A stretch of 64,000 nucleotides of DNA. It comes from Pontibacter amylolyticus (GTDB lineage Bacteria; Bacteroidota; Bacteroidia; Cytophagales; Hymenobacteraceae). Location: the NCBI RefSeq assembly GCF_014638845.1, contig NZ_BMFP01000004.1:62001-126000 (forward strand), written 5' to 3'. The position numbers and the translations under genes are program-made. Shown in pieces: positions 39,422-47,576 of the stretch (its first letter is position 1; each line of letters begins with the position of its first letter). The notes beneath the pieces are model-generated. The model saw only the letters and a list, made by a program, of their open reading frames with translations, made no database searches and had not been told where the DNA came from.

Positions 39422-40198
39422 ATGAAAAAACTATACCTGATTTTCTCACTGGCTGTGCTGCCTCTTTTGAGCCATGCCCAGAGCAAAGTAAGTGCGCCTA
39501 CCGCCATCTGGCCCGAACTGCAACTGAGCTACGGGTTGGGCGAAAGTGGCCTGTTGTTTCTGCAGAACCAGTACCGCATCAACACCGACGGCCGCTACAA
39601 CGGGGTGGGTAGTTTCGAACGCATCGAGTTCACGCTGGGCTACGAGCACACCTTTACGGAGCACTGGCTGGCGGGTGGCATGTTCCGCTATGCCAAGGAA
39701 GACATGCCTTCGAGCAATTTTACATCGGCTTTCCTGCGCCATGCCGGCACCATCAAGGGCTTGTACTTTAACAAACAGCTGACGCTCGACTACGTGAACC
39801 AAGAGCGCCGCGATCCTTTTGCACGGTTCAGGCTGGGGGCGGAGCTGGGCAAACGCCTCCCGTTGGGTGAGCGTTATATCACGCCGTCCCTATCGTATGA
39901 GCTATTGGTGGTAAAGGATTTTGGGGAAGAGACGAACGATCTGCTGGTGCGCACCATCGACCGAACCCGCCTCAGGTTAGACGCCACTTACGAGGTCAGC
40001 GACAAGTTTCGCATCACCCCTTACTTCCTACGCCAAACCGACTACTACTTCGTGGAAGTGAGTCCGAAATATGATGAAGACGGGGTGCTGGTCGAGCCGG
40101 GCTATACCACTAAGCGCAACCGTATCTCGCCTGTATTCGGCCTTGAGCTGAAGTATACCTTCCATAAGACTACCTCAACAGCCAGCTATACTTACTAG
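39422..40198 (+). CDS. DUF2490-family outer-membrane beta-barrel protein
   Basis: A signal peptide (MKKLYLIFSLAVLPLLSHAQ) precedes a 258-residue sequence of alternating beta strands ending in an aromatic residue (TASYTY), as in outer-membrane barrels. Segments IWPELQLSYGLGESGLLFLQ, ERIEFTLGYEHTFTEHWLAG and RIRLGAELGKR-like strands match the DUF2490 pattern. Function unknown. It begins nine bases after the M20 gene. Confidence 0.8.
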   Translation: MKKLYLIFSLAVLPLLSHAQSKVSAPTAIWPELQLSYGLGESGLLFLQNQYRINTDGRYNGVGSFERIEFTLGYEHTFTEHWLAGGMFRYAKEDMPSSNFTSAFLRHAGTIKGLYFNKQLTLDYVNQERRDPFARFRLGAELGKRLPLGERYITPSLSYELLVVKDFGEETNDLLVRTIDRTRLRLDATYEVSDKFRITPYFLRQTDYYFVEVSPKYDEDGVLVEPGYTTKRNRISPVFGLELKYTFHKTTSTASYTY

Positions 40199-40343
40199 TT
40201 CCTGAAAAATTGACATGGAAGATCATCGCATCCTCAAGGTATAAATGACATTATTTCATGATTTGATAAAATAATCCGGCTGGCAGACTTTTAGCTATAT
40301 CCTTTTTGTAATGAAAACATTAACTTAAAAAAAGGAGGTAGTT

Positions 40344-40838
40344 ATGGTACTCAGAAAATATAACGGCATGCAGAACGACATGCCACAGACGTTCAGCTCC
40401 ATGCTGGACAGGTTCTTCAACGAGTCTGTCAACTCAAGAGGTTTCTCCGGCTTCACGCCGCATGTGGATGCCTGCGAAACCGATAATGGTTACGAAATTG
40501 AAGTAGCCCTGCCCGGTATTCGAAAAGAGGACATCGCCATTGATTTTCAGGAGGGCAAGCTGACCATTTCAGGTGAGCGCCGCTTCGAGAAGAAAGAGGA
40601 AGGACGCCGCTACCAGATGCTGGAAACCCAGTACGGTACGTTCTCCCGCTCTTTCTACCTGCCCGACAACGTGAACCCGGACAAGATCTCAGCACAGCTG
40701 CAGGACGGTGTGCTGCTGGTGAACGTGCCAAAAGACGAGCACAAAACCATGAAGCGCCAGATCACGATCGCAGGTGGGGAGGAAGCCAAGCAGAGCAGTA
40801 AACAAAAGCGTGTAAGTGCTTCTGAGAATGGTAAATAA
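40344..40838 (+). CDS. Small heat-shock protein Hsp20/alpha-crystallin family
   Basis: The 164-residue holdase has a full alpha-crystallin domain at about residues 35-140: VDACETDNGYEIEVALPGIR, KEDIAIDFQEGKLTISGERR, FSRSFYLPDNVNPDKISAQL and GVLLVNVPKD. The tail is Lys/Ser-rich. An unusually strong Shine-Dalgarno (AGGAGGT at 40333-40339) lies four bases before the ATG. It is followed by a strong terminator and then the HtrA protease gene. Confidence 0.95.
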   Translation: MVLRKYNGMQNDMPQTFSSMLDRFFNESVNSRGFSGFTPHVDACETDNGYEIEVALPGIRKEDIAIDFQEGKLTISGERRFEKKEEGRRYQMLETQYGTFSRSFYLPDNVNPDKISAQLQDGVLLVNVPKDEHKTMKRQITIAGGEEAKQSSKQKRVSASENGK

Positions 40839-40854
40839 GAATAAGGAAAGCAAA

Positions 40855-40897
40855 ATAACAAAAAGGAGGCCACCGAAACTGGCCTCCTTTTTGTTAT
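40855..40897 (+). terminator. Strong terminator after hsp20
   Basis: A near-perfect 18-bp stem (core AACAAAAAGGAGGCCA / TGGCCTCCTTTTTGTT) with loop CCGAAAC carries its own T run. Confidence 0.93.
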
Positions 40898-41021
40898 AAA
40901 AATGTTAAAGAGTGCCAATTGCCTTGACTAGGTATACTGTCGTATAGTATATTAGCGTTAAAGGTTTGTTATATATATAATACTTAATATTTAAACCCAT
41001 CAATCAGAAGGAGTTCAATAC

Positions 41022-42515
41022 ATGAAGACGAAACAGTTTATTGTTGGCCTCACACTTTCGGCGCTAATGGGCGGCGGTGTGGCAGTAGGCAGCTATAAGT
41101 TGCTGGAGAATGATAGTCAGCAGGGAGTAGAGGCTCAACAGCAGTACCCGACCGTACGCTACACAAGCGACATGCGCAGCAGCGATGTGATCGTTCCGGA
41201 AGGGCTTAACTTTATTAAAGCCGCACAGGTAACCACGCCTGCAGTGGTGCACGTGATGACAGAATATAGTGCCCGCACCGCACAGCGCAGCAACACCCCC
41301 ATGGATCCGTTCCTGCGTGAGTTCTTCGGCGACGGCTTTGGCGAACGTGTGCCACGAGGCCCGCAGATGGGCTCCGGCTCGGGTGTGATCATCGCCTCGA
41401 ACGGTTACATCGTCACCAACAACCACGTAATTGACCGGGCCGACAAGATAGAAGTAACGCTGGACGATAAGCGCAAATTTGAAGCCACGCTGGTAGGCAC
41501 CGACCCCACCACAGATCTGGCCCTGCTGAAGATCAACGCCGATAAACTGCCTGTGATCCGCTACGGCAACTCCGACGACCTGCAGGTAGGCGAGTGGGTG
41601 CTGGCCGTGGGTAACCCCATGAACCTGACCTCTACCGTAACAGCCGGTATCGTGAGCGCCAAAGGCCGTAACATCAACATTCTGCGCACGAGCCAGAACC
41701 GTGACCTGAGCATTGAGTCGTTCATCCAGACGGATGCGGCCGTGAACCCCGGTAACAGTGGTGGCGCCCTGGTGAACCTGAACGGTGATCTGGTAGGCAT
41801 CAACACAGCCATCGCCTCACAGACGGGCTCTTTTGCCGGCTATTCATTTGCCGTGCCATCTGCGCTTGTAAGCAAGGTAGTGGATGATTTGCTGAAGTAT
41901 GGTGAAGTGCAGCGTGCCCTGCTGGGAGCCGAGATTCGCGAAATAGATGCCGCCTTTGCAAAAGAAAAGAACCTGAACACACTTAATGGTGTATACCTGA
42001 ACACTGTTGAAGAAGGCGGTGCGAAAGAAGCCGGGCTGCGTGCCGGCGATGTGATCACAGCGATCAACGATGTGAAGGTAGCCCGATCTTCGCAGTTGCT
42101 GGAGCAGGTAGCCCGCTACCGCCCTGGCGATAAAGTGAAGGTGGAGTACCTGCGCGACGGTAAGACCCGAACGGCCAATGTGACGCTCAAAAACGTGAAC
42201 AACAGTACCGAGATATCGAAGCGAAGCAATGCCAACTCCGTGACATTTGACGGCGCTACCTTTGAAGCGGTGAGCAAGCAGGAAATGAACAAACTGGGTA
42301 TAGACGGCGGCGCCAAGATCTCAAACGTGGCCAAGAGCAAGTTCCGCGACACCGGCATGAAGGACGGATTCATCATCACGCGCATCGACAAGTATGCCGT
42401 GAACGTGCCAACCGATGTGGAGCGCCACCTGAAGAACTTTGAAACCGGCATCGTTTACATAGAAGGTGTATATCCGGACGGCCTCAAAGCCTACTACCCG
42501 ATCGGGAAACGCTAA
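41022..42515 (+). CDS. DegP/HtrA (Do-family) periplasmic serine endopeptidase
   Basis: The 497-residue protease starts with a membrane segment/signal (MKTKQFIVGLTLSALMGGGV). The catalytic triad is H135 (TNNHVID), D165 (TTDLALLKI) and S246 (NPGNSGGALVN). Two PDZ domains follow at about residues 290-390 and 400-490. It degrades or refolds misfolded envelope proteins. A clear Shine-Dalgarno AGAAGGAG precedes the ATG, and hsp20 is upstream, so two proteostasis genes lie side by side. Confidence 0.95.
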   Translation: MKTKQFIVGLTLSALMGGGVAVGSYKLLENDSQQGVEAQQQYPTVRYTSDMRSSDVIVPEGLNFIKAAQVTTPAVVHVMTEYSARTAQRSNTPMDPFLREFFGDGFGERVPRGPQMGSGSGVIIASNGYIVTNNHVIDRADKIEVTLDDKRKFEATLVGTDPTTDLALLKINADKLPVIRYGNSDDLQVGEWVLAVGNPMNLTSTVTAGIVSAKGRNINILRTSQNRDLSIESFIQTDAAVNPGNSGGALVNLNGDLVGINTAIASQTGSFAGYSFAVPSALVSKVVDDLLKYGEVQRALLGAEIREIDAAFAKEKNLNTLNGVYLNTVEEGGAKEAGLRAGDVITAINDVKVARSSQLLEQVARYRPGDKVKVEYLRDGKTRTANVTLKNVNNSTEISKRSNANSVTFDGATFEAVSKQEMNKLGIDGGAKISNVAKSKFRDTGMKDGFIITRIDKYAVNVPTDVERHLKNFETGIVYIEGVYPDGLKAYYPIGKR

Positions 42516-42531
42516 GATCTAACCATTCAGC

Positions 42532-42570
42532 AAAAAAGCTTCTGCCAGGCAAGGCAGGAGCTTTTTTGTT
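42532..42570 (+). terminator. Terminator after the HtrA gene
   Basis: A 15-bp stem (AAAAAAGCTTCTGCC / GGCAGGAGCTTTTTT, one G-U) with loop AGGCAA is followed by a T-rich tract. Confidence 0.92.
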
Positions 42571-42681
42571 TTATTAGAACAGAAAAAAAGGCTATCTTCA
42601 TGCTGCAGAGCTTCCTGCATACAGGAAATACTGTTCAGAAGATGTTTAAACACCCATAACTCAAAAAGGATACATAGAATT

Positions 42682-44256
42682 ATGAAACAAGCCATAGATG
42701 AAATGCCCATGACAAAGGCCATTGCCGATGTGTTGCAGCAGCTAGGTATAAAAGAACTGAACCCGGCCTACAGCACCGGTTTGAACTGGGGCGGCGAAAA
42801 CAACAAGACCACCCGCGACATTCACTCACCTGCTGATGGCAACCTGATCGCAAGCGTGAACATGGCTACTGCCGACGACTACGAGCAAGTGGTGAAGACC
42901 GCCCAGGAAGCGTTTAAGGTATGGCGCACCGTGCCTGCCCCGAAGCGTGGCGAAATCGTGCGGCAGATCAGTAACAAGCTGCGTGAGCACAAAGAGGCGC
43001 TGGGCAAACTGGTGAGCTACGAAATGGGCAAAATCCTGCAGGAAGGCCTTGGCGAGGTGCAGGAAATGATCGATATCTGCGACTTTGCCGTGGGCCTGTC
43101 GCGCCAGCTTCACGGGTATACCATGCACTCGGAGCGTCCGCAGCACCGCATGTACGAGCAGTACCACCCGCTGGGCATCGTGGGCGTGATCTCAGCCTTC
43201 AACTTCCCGGTAGCGGTTTGGAGCTGGAACGCCATGCTGGCCGCCGTTTGCGGCGACGTCACCATCTGGAAGCCTTCTGAAAAAACACCGCTCACGGCCA
43301 TCGCTTGTCAGCACATTATCCGCGACGTGCTCGCCGAGAACGACCTGCCGGAGGGTATCTTCAGCGTGATCATCGGCGATGCAGAGATCGGCAGCCTGAT
43401 GGCACATGACACCCGCGTGCCGCTCGTGTCGGCTACAGGCTCTACCCGCATGGGCAAGAAAGTGGGTGAGGCTGTTGGTGCCCGTCTGGGCAAGTCTCTG
43501 CTGGAACTGGGCGGTAACAACGCCATCATCATCACGGAGCATGCCGACATCGAGATGGCGCTTCGTGCCGTGGTGTTCGGTGCCGTGGGTACCTGCGGAC
43601 AGCGCTGTACCTCTACCCGCCGTCTGATTGTGCACGAGAATGTGTACGATCAGGTACGCGACCGCCTGCTCAAGATCTACCCGAACCTGCCGATCGGTCA
43701 CCCGCTGAGCGACACCACGCTGGTTGGTCCGCTGATCGACAAGGATGCCGTGAAGGCTTTCCTGAATGCGCTGGAAGAAGTACAGGGTGAAGGTGGCAAG
43801 CTGCTGATCGGTGGTGAGGTGCTGGAAGGCGAGCAGTACGCGACCGGAACGTACGTGACGCCGGCCATCGTGGAAGCTGAGAACCATTACCACATGGTGC
43901 AGGAAGAGACCTTTGCGCCCATCCTATACCTGATCCGATATAGCGGTGACGTGGAGAACGCCATCGACATCCAGAACGGGGTGAAGCAAGGCTTGTCTTC
44001 GTCCATCTTCTCAACAAACCTGCTCGAGACAGAAGCCTTCCTGACCCATTGGGGATCAGACTGCGGTATAGCCAACGTGAACATCGGTACGTCCGGTGCC
44101 GAGATCGGTGGTGCCTTCGGGGGCGAGAAAGACACAGGAGGAGGCCGTGAGTCCGGTTCTGATGCGTGGAGAATCTACATGCGCCGCCAGACCAACACCA
44201 TCAACTACAGCCGCGAACTGCCACTGGCGCAGGGCATCAAGTTTGACATTGGGTAG
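42682..44256 (+). CDS. Aldehyde dehydrogenase, ALDH7-type (aminoadipate/piperideine-6-carboxylate dehydrogenase-like)
   Basis: The 524-residue NAD(P)+ enzyme has GVISAFNFPVAVWSWNAMLA, the catalytic Glu about residue 275 in SLLELGGNNAIIITEHADIE, the catalytic Cys about residue 309 in GTCGQRCTSTRRLIVHENVY, and the ending GAFGGEKDTGGGRESGSDAW. The LELGGNNA and CGQRCTSTRR motifs are characteristic of ALDH7 (antiquitin), which acts on 2-aminoadipate semialdehyde in lysine breakdown. No other lysine-catabolic gene is visible nearby. Start uncertain: ATGs at 42682, 42703 and 42709 are all in frame. Confidence 0.9.
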   Translation: MKQAIDEMPMTKAIADVLQQLGIKELNPAYSTGLNWGGENNKTTRDIHSPADGNLIASVNMATADDYEQVVKTAQEAFKVWRTVPAPKRGEIVRQISNKLREHKEALGKLVSYEMGKILQEGLGEVQEMIDICDFAVGLSRQLHGYTMHSERPQHRMYEQYHPLGIVGVISAFNFPVAVWSWNAMLAAVCGDVTIWKPSEKTPLTAIACQHIIRDVLAENDLPEGIFSVIIGDAEIGSLMAHDTRVPLVSATGSTRMGKKVGEAVGARLGKSLLELGGNNAIIITEHADIEMALRAVVFGAVGTCGQRCTSTRRLIVHENVYDQVRDRLLKIYPNLPIGHPLSDTTLVGPLIDKDAVKAFLNALEEVQGEGGKLLIGGEVLEGEQYATGTYVTPAIVEAENHYHMVQEETFAPILYLIRYSGDVENAIDIQNGVKQGLSSSIFSTNLLETEAFLTHWGSDCGIANVNIGTSGAEIGGAFGGEKDTGGGRESGSDAWRIYMRRQTNTINYSRELPLAQGIKFDIG

Positions 44257-44381
44257 CAGGTCAGAAGCTGGATTTTAGATTGACAGGGTTTCTTATCAGA
44301 TGACTTTCAAAATCATCAAATTCTGAACCTTTGTATATCAAATCCTGGCAATCCTTAAATTTTGCAAATCTTAAATATTAC

Positions 44382-44412
44382 AAGCCAGCTCCATTTGGGG
44401 CTGGCTTTTTTT
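44382..44412 (+). terminator. Terminator after the ALDH7-type gene
   Basis: An 11-bp stem AAGCCAGCTCC / GGGGCTGGCTT (one G-U) with loop ATTT runs into seven T. Confidence 0.9.
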
Positions 44413-44494
44413 GTGGCTATACCTGACGAATAAGTAAAATGACACCTGGTAGCGGTGAGCAACGGAAAATTTTTAAAAATATTTTGCAACTTGA

Positions 44495-44524
44495 TGCAAC
44501 CCAACGCATTCACTTGTGTCTTTA
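44495..44524 (+). promoter_or_regulatory. Candidate ECF-sigma promoter upstream of the sigma gene
   Basis: TGCAACC (44495-44501) and GTC (44518-44520) are separated by 17 bases after AAC, the typical ECF spacing (AAC-N16/17-GTC). A second GCAAC repeats 10 bases upstream. This suggests that the sigma factor activates its own operon. Confidence 0.55.
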
Positions 44525-44615
44525 GTGCAGATAGAATGAAGGGAGGGCTGGAAATAAGATGAAGTAAGAGTATAAGTCGACTAACAAGGCAAACGGAACG
44601 ATAAACGAGGCGATT

Positions 44616-45173
44616 TTGGAAAAAGGCACTTTTCAGGATGTGAACGCAAAAGTCGTGCAGCGCTGCAGGGAAGGGGATAACCGTGCCCAGTATGAGCTAT
44701 ACAAACTTTATTCCAAGGCCATGTTTAACGTGAGCATGCGCATCACCAACGACTATGCCGAGTCTGAAGATGTGCTGCAGGAAGCCTTCATCAGTGCCTT
44801 CAAAAACTTACATTCTTACAAAGCAGAAGCTTCATTCGGGAGCTGGCTCAAACGGATCGTGATCAATGCATCGGTCAACGCCGTGCGCAAGCGCCGCTCG
44901 GAACTGGTGCCGCTCGAGGACCGCATCGCCGGGGACATTCCAGACGAGGACTACGACGATGACACCGAGTGGCAGGTAGAGCAAGTGCGACGCGCCATAC
45001 AGCGCCTACCCGACGGCTACAGAGTGGTGCTCAGCCTATACCTGCTGGAAGGCCTCGATCATGCCGAAATCGGAGAGGTGCTGGGTATAAGCGAGTCAAC
45101 GTCGAAGTCGCAGTACAGCCGGGCCCGCAAGAAGCTCCTGGAGATTATGAAAGACACACATTCCATGGCCTAG
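44616..45173 (+). CDS. ECF-type RNA polymerase sigma factor
   Basis: This 185-residue sigma-70 family member has region 2 (NRAQYELYKLYSKAMFNVSM, DYAESEDVLQEAFISAFKNL, GSWLKRIVINASVNAVRKRR) and region 4 (AIQRLPDGYRVVLSLYLLEG, HAEIGEVLGISESTSKSQYS). It lacks regions 1 and 3, as ECF factors do. The start appears to be TTG at 44616; no ATG fits before region 2. It heads an operon with an anti-sigma-like gene and a DUF4097-like gene. Confidence 0.92.
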   Translation: MEKGTFQDVNAKVVQRCREGDNRAQYELYKLYSKAMFNVSMRITNDYAESEDVLQEAFISAFKNLHSYKAEASFGSWLKRIVINASVNAVRKRRSELVPLEDRIAGDIPDEDYDDDTEWQVEQVRRAIQRLPDGYRVVLSLYLLEGLDHAEIGEVLGISESTSKSQYSRARKKLLEIMKDTHSMA

Positions 45174-45182
45174 CCGTGGTTA

Positions 45183-45866
45183 ATGATAAAGAAGAGAAAG
45201 ATGAAAGACAGGTTAAAGGATTTTGTGAATGAAAACCGGGAGGAGTTCGACGTGTTCGAGCCCAGACCGGAGCTGTGGCAGGAGATCTGTACCGAACTGA
45301 CGGTGCAGAAAGCGCAACAAGAGAAGCCCCGCAAAGAAGCCAAGGTGATTAGCATCAACTTCGGGGATCGCCTCAACTTCACCGCCGACTTTATGTTTAT
45401 GCGTGTGGCCGCTACCATCGTGCTGCTGCTGGCCTGTGGCATCACGCTCTGGACGGTGAAGCAAAACAACCCGGTAGCCACCAACACCCTTGCCGCTGCT
45501 ACCGAAACAGGAGAACAGGCATCGGTATACCAGGTGGCGCCCGAACTGGCGGAGGTGGAGGTGTACTATACCAGCCAGATCAACAGCAAGCGCGAAGAGC
45601 TGAGCGAGTACGATCTGAAAGTGCTCGGCCTGGACGAAACACGCGAGATAGACAGCGAACTGGCCCGCCTCGACAGCAGCTATACCCGACTCAAGAATCA
45701 ATTACAAACTACACCGAATACCGACCAAGTGATGGCGGCCATGATCAGGAACCTGCAGATCCGGATCGACGTGCTGAACCGTCAGCTGGAGGTGCTCAAG
45801 AAAATAGAAGCTATAAAAGAACAGGATACTACTGAACCACAGAACAATGAAACTACTACTATTTAA
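45183..45866 (+). CDS. Anti-sigma-factor-like single-pass membrane protein
   Basis: The 227-residue product has a cytoplasmic N-terminus (about 1-73), one transmembrane helix (about 74-92, RVAATIVLLLACGITLWTV) and a periplasmic part with a coiled coil (KREELSEYDLKVLGLDETRE to LNRQLEVLKKIEAIKEQ). Position and topology fit an anti-sigma factor for the ECF gene nine bases upstream. No zinc-binding HxxxCxxC motif is seen, so it would be a non-ZAS type. Its 3' end overlaps the next gene by 20 bases. A start at the ATG at 45201 is possible. Confidence 0.75.
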   Translation: MIKKRKMKDRLKDFVNENREEFDVFEPRPELWQEICTELTVQKAQQEKPRKEAKVISINFGDRLNFTADFMFMRVAATIVLLLACGITLWTVKQNNPVATNTLAAATETGEQASVYQVAPELAEVEVYYTSQINSKREELSEYDLKVLGLDETREIDSELARLDSSYTRLKNQLQTTPNTDQVMAAMIRNLQIRIDVLNRQLEVLKKIEAIKEQDTTEPQNNETTTI

Positions 45867-46965
45867 ATCGTTGCGCTACCACATAGCCACGCTTTTGGTT
45901 ATACTGCCTGCCCTGGCCCTGGCACAGCCTTATGCGCCCGAGCCTTGCCCAAGCCAAACGCTCCCTGCACCACCAACCCCTGTCGTGCAGCAGACACTAC
46001 CACCCACTCCTCCAATTCCGCCGGCGCCTCCTGTAATTGTGGTGCCACATCAGCCGGAAGCAGAGGTCTATACCTATAAATCGGAAAAGCGCAAAACCTT
46101 CGACAAGACTTACAAAGTGAGCAAGTCGGATGTGCTGAACATCGACAACAAGTTCGGCAACGTGCACGTGAACACATGGAACCGCAACGAGATACAGGTG
46201 AAGGTCGACATCATCAGCCGCGCCAATTCAGAGCAAGTGGCGCAGGAAATGCTGAACAGGATTAACATTGCCGACAGCCGAAGCGGCAACACTATCTCCG
46301 TTAAGACCGAAATGGGTTCTATGAACTCCAAGAGTGGTCATCAGAGCTTTGAGATCAACTATACCGTCAACATGCCTGCCGATAACAACCTGACCGTGAA
46401 GAACAGCTTCGGCAATGTATACCTGCCAGACATGAGGGGTAAGGTGGATTTGAACGTGCGCCATGGTGCTTTTAAAGTGGGTAATCTGGCTAATGCCTCC
46501 AACAACATCAAAGCTTCGTTCTGCGACAGAACTTCCAATACCATCGGCTTCCTGAACAAGGGCAATGTGGAGTTAGCCTATTCCACCTTAAATCTGGGCA
46601 ATACCAATGGTGTACAAGGCTCGTCTAAATTCAGCGACTTCAAGATCGGAAATCTCTCCGAAGCCCTGGAGATGGATGTGAAATACGGCACATTCAGAGT
46701 GGATAACGTGAAGAAGAATTTCAAATCCATCAATGTAACCGGAGGCTATGCTCCAATCCAGCTGAACTTTGAGAGCGATACTGCTTTTGAGTTTGATGTG
46801 AATGTCCAGTTTGCCGATTTCAAAGTGGACCGTAACCTGGTGAAGTTTACAACTCTGGAGAAAGGCCATACCTCAGCAGAATACAAAGGCAAGTATGGTA
46901 ACGCCTCATCTAAGGGCACGCTCAGCATCACCTCTAAGTACAACGACGTCAAGTTCACAAAATAG
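45847..46965 (+). CDS. DUF4097-like secreted beta-repeat protein
   Basis: The 372-residue product starts with a signal peptide (MKLLLFKSLRYHIATLLVIL, cut near ALAQ), a proline-rich spacer (about residues 30-68), and then repeated beta-strand units such as VLNIDNKFGNVHVNTWNRNE, NNLTVKNSFGNVYLPDMRGK and LEMDVKYGTFRVDNVKK. This is the beta-helix-like pattern of DUF4097/putative adhesin proteins. It overlaps the anti-sigma gene by 20 bases and is the third gene of the sigma operon. It could be part of the signal sensed or a structural envelope protein; both are inference. Confidence 0.8.
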   Translation: MKLLLFKSLRYHIATLLVILPALALAQPYAPEPCPSQTLPAPPTPVVQQTLPPTPPIPPAPPVIVVPHQPEAEVYTYKSEKRKTFDKTYKVSKSDVLNIDNKFGNVHVNTWNRNEIQVKVDIISRANSEQVAQEMLNRINIADSRSGNTISVKTEMGSMNSKSGHQSFEINYTVNMPADNNLTVKNSFGNVYLPDMRGKVDLNVRHGAFKVGNLANASNNIKASFCDRTSNTIGFLNKGNVELAYSTLNLGNTNGVQGSSKFSDFKIGNLSEALEMDVKYGTFRVDNVKKNFKSINVTGGYAPIQLNFESDTAFEFDVNVQFADFKVDRNLVKFTTLEKGHTSAEYKGKYGNASSKGTLSITSKYNDVKFTK

Positions 46966-47027
46966 CCCATTGATTTTAAACATATTAGCCCTGACCGGGT
47001 TGAATCATAGAGTTTGTTTAAGGGTAG

Positions 47028-47059
47028 AAAAGCCGGCCTGGTTAGGGCCGGCTTTTTTA
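47028..47059 (+). terminator. Terminator after the sigma operon
   Basis: A perfect 11-bp stem AAAAGCCGGCC / GGCCGGCTTTT with a 7-base loop is followed by T. Confidence 0.92.
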
Positions 47060-47122
47060 TTGTAGTGCCACAGAAGCAGGAACTCAAAGCGCAATGCTGG
47101 GCAGAATGTTTTATATTTGAGT

Positions 47123-47548
47123 ATGACAAACGACAAAGAGCTTCTCAATTCATCGAAAGCCCCGGAACCGGTGGGGCTATACCCGCATGCCCGTCGCGTA
47201 GGCAATCTTTTGTTCCTGTCTGGCGTTGGACCAAGGGAGCGGGGCACCAAGAAGATCCCGGGTGTGGAGCTGGACGAGGCAGGCAACATCACCTCGTACG
47301 ACATTGAGACCCAGTGCCGTTCTGTGTTTCAGAATGTGCGTTACATACTGGAGGACGCCGGATCGAGCTGGGCGAACCTGGTGGACGTGACCGTATACCT
47401 GACGAACATGAAGGACGACTTTGCCACCTATAACCGCATCTACGCCGAGTATTTCAAGGACAACCAGCCTTGCCGCACCACCGTGGAGGTCAGCAAACTG
47501 CCAACGCCCATTGCCATTGAGTTGAAGTGCATCGCCACCATCGACTAG
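47123..47548 (+). CDS. RidA/YjgF-family deaminase
   Basis: The 141-residue product has the RidA fold pattern: VGNLLFLSGVGPRERGTKKI, QCRSVFQNVRYILEDAGSSW, DVTVYLTNMKDDFATYNRIY and CRTTVEVSKLPTPIAIELKC, with the substrate-binding Arg in CRTTVE. The family hydrolyses imine/enamine intermediates, and the GVELDEAGNI insertion recalls 2-aminomuconate deaminases. A TATATTTG box (47112-47119) lies only three bases before the ATG. I use the ATG at 47123. Confidence 0.88.
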   Translation: MTNDKELLNSSKAPEPVGLYPHARRVGNLLFLSGVGPRERGTKKIPGVELDEAGNITSYDIETQCRSVFQNVRYILEDAGSSWANLVDVTVYLTNMKDDFATYNRIYAEYFKDNQPCRTTVEVSKLPTPIAIELKCIATID

Positions 47549-47576
47549 GCTATACCTGCAAACAGAAGAGCTATAC

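Larger units (their letters stand above)
44257..44615 (+). other. 359-base gap with terminator and ECF-type promoter
   Basis: No gene is visible. The gap holds an AT-rich stretch with imperfect repeats of AAATCnTnnAAATTnTGCAA, the ALDH terminator (44382-44412) and the candidate sigma-ECF promoter (44495-44524). Confidence 0.7.

Noticed and set aside
43192..43893. Minus-strand open frame opposite the ALDH7-type gene
   Set aside because: All ALDH motifs lie on the plus strand, and the antisense protein is low-complexity and unlike any family.
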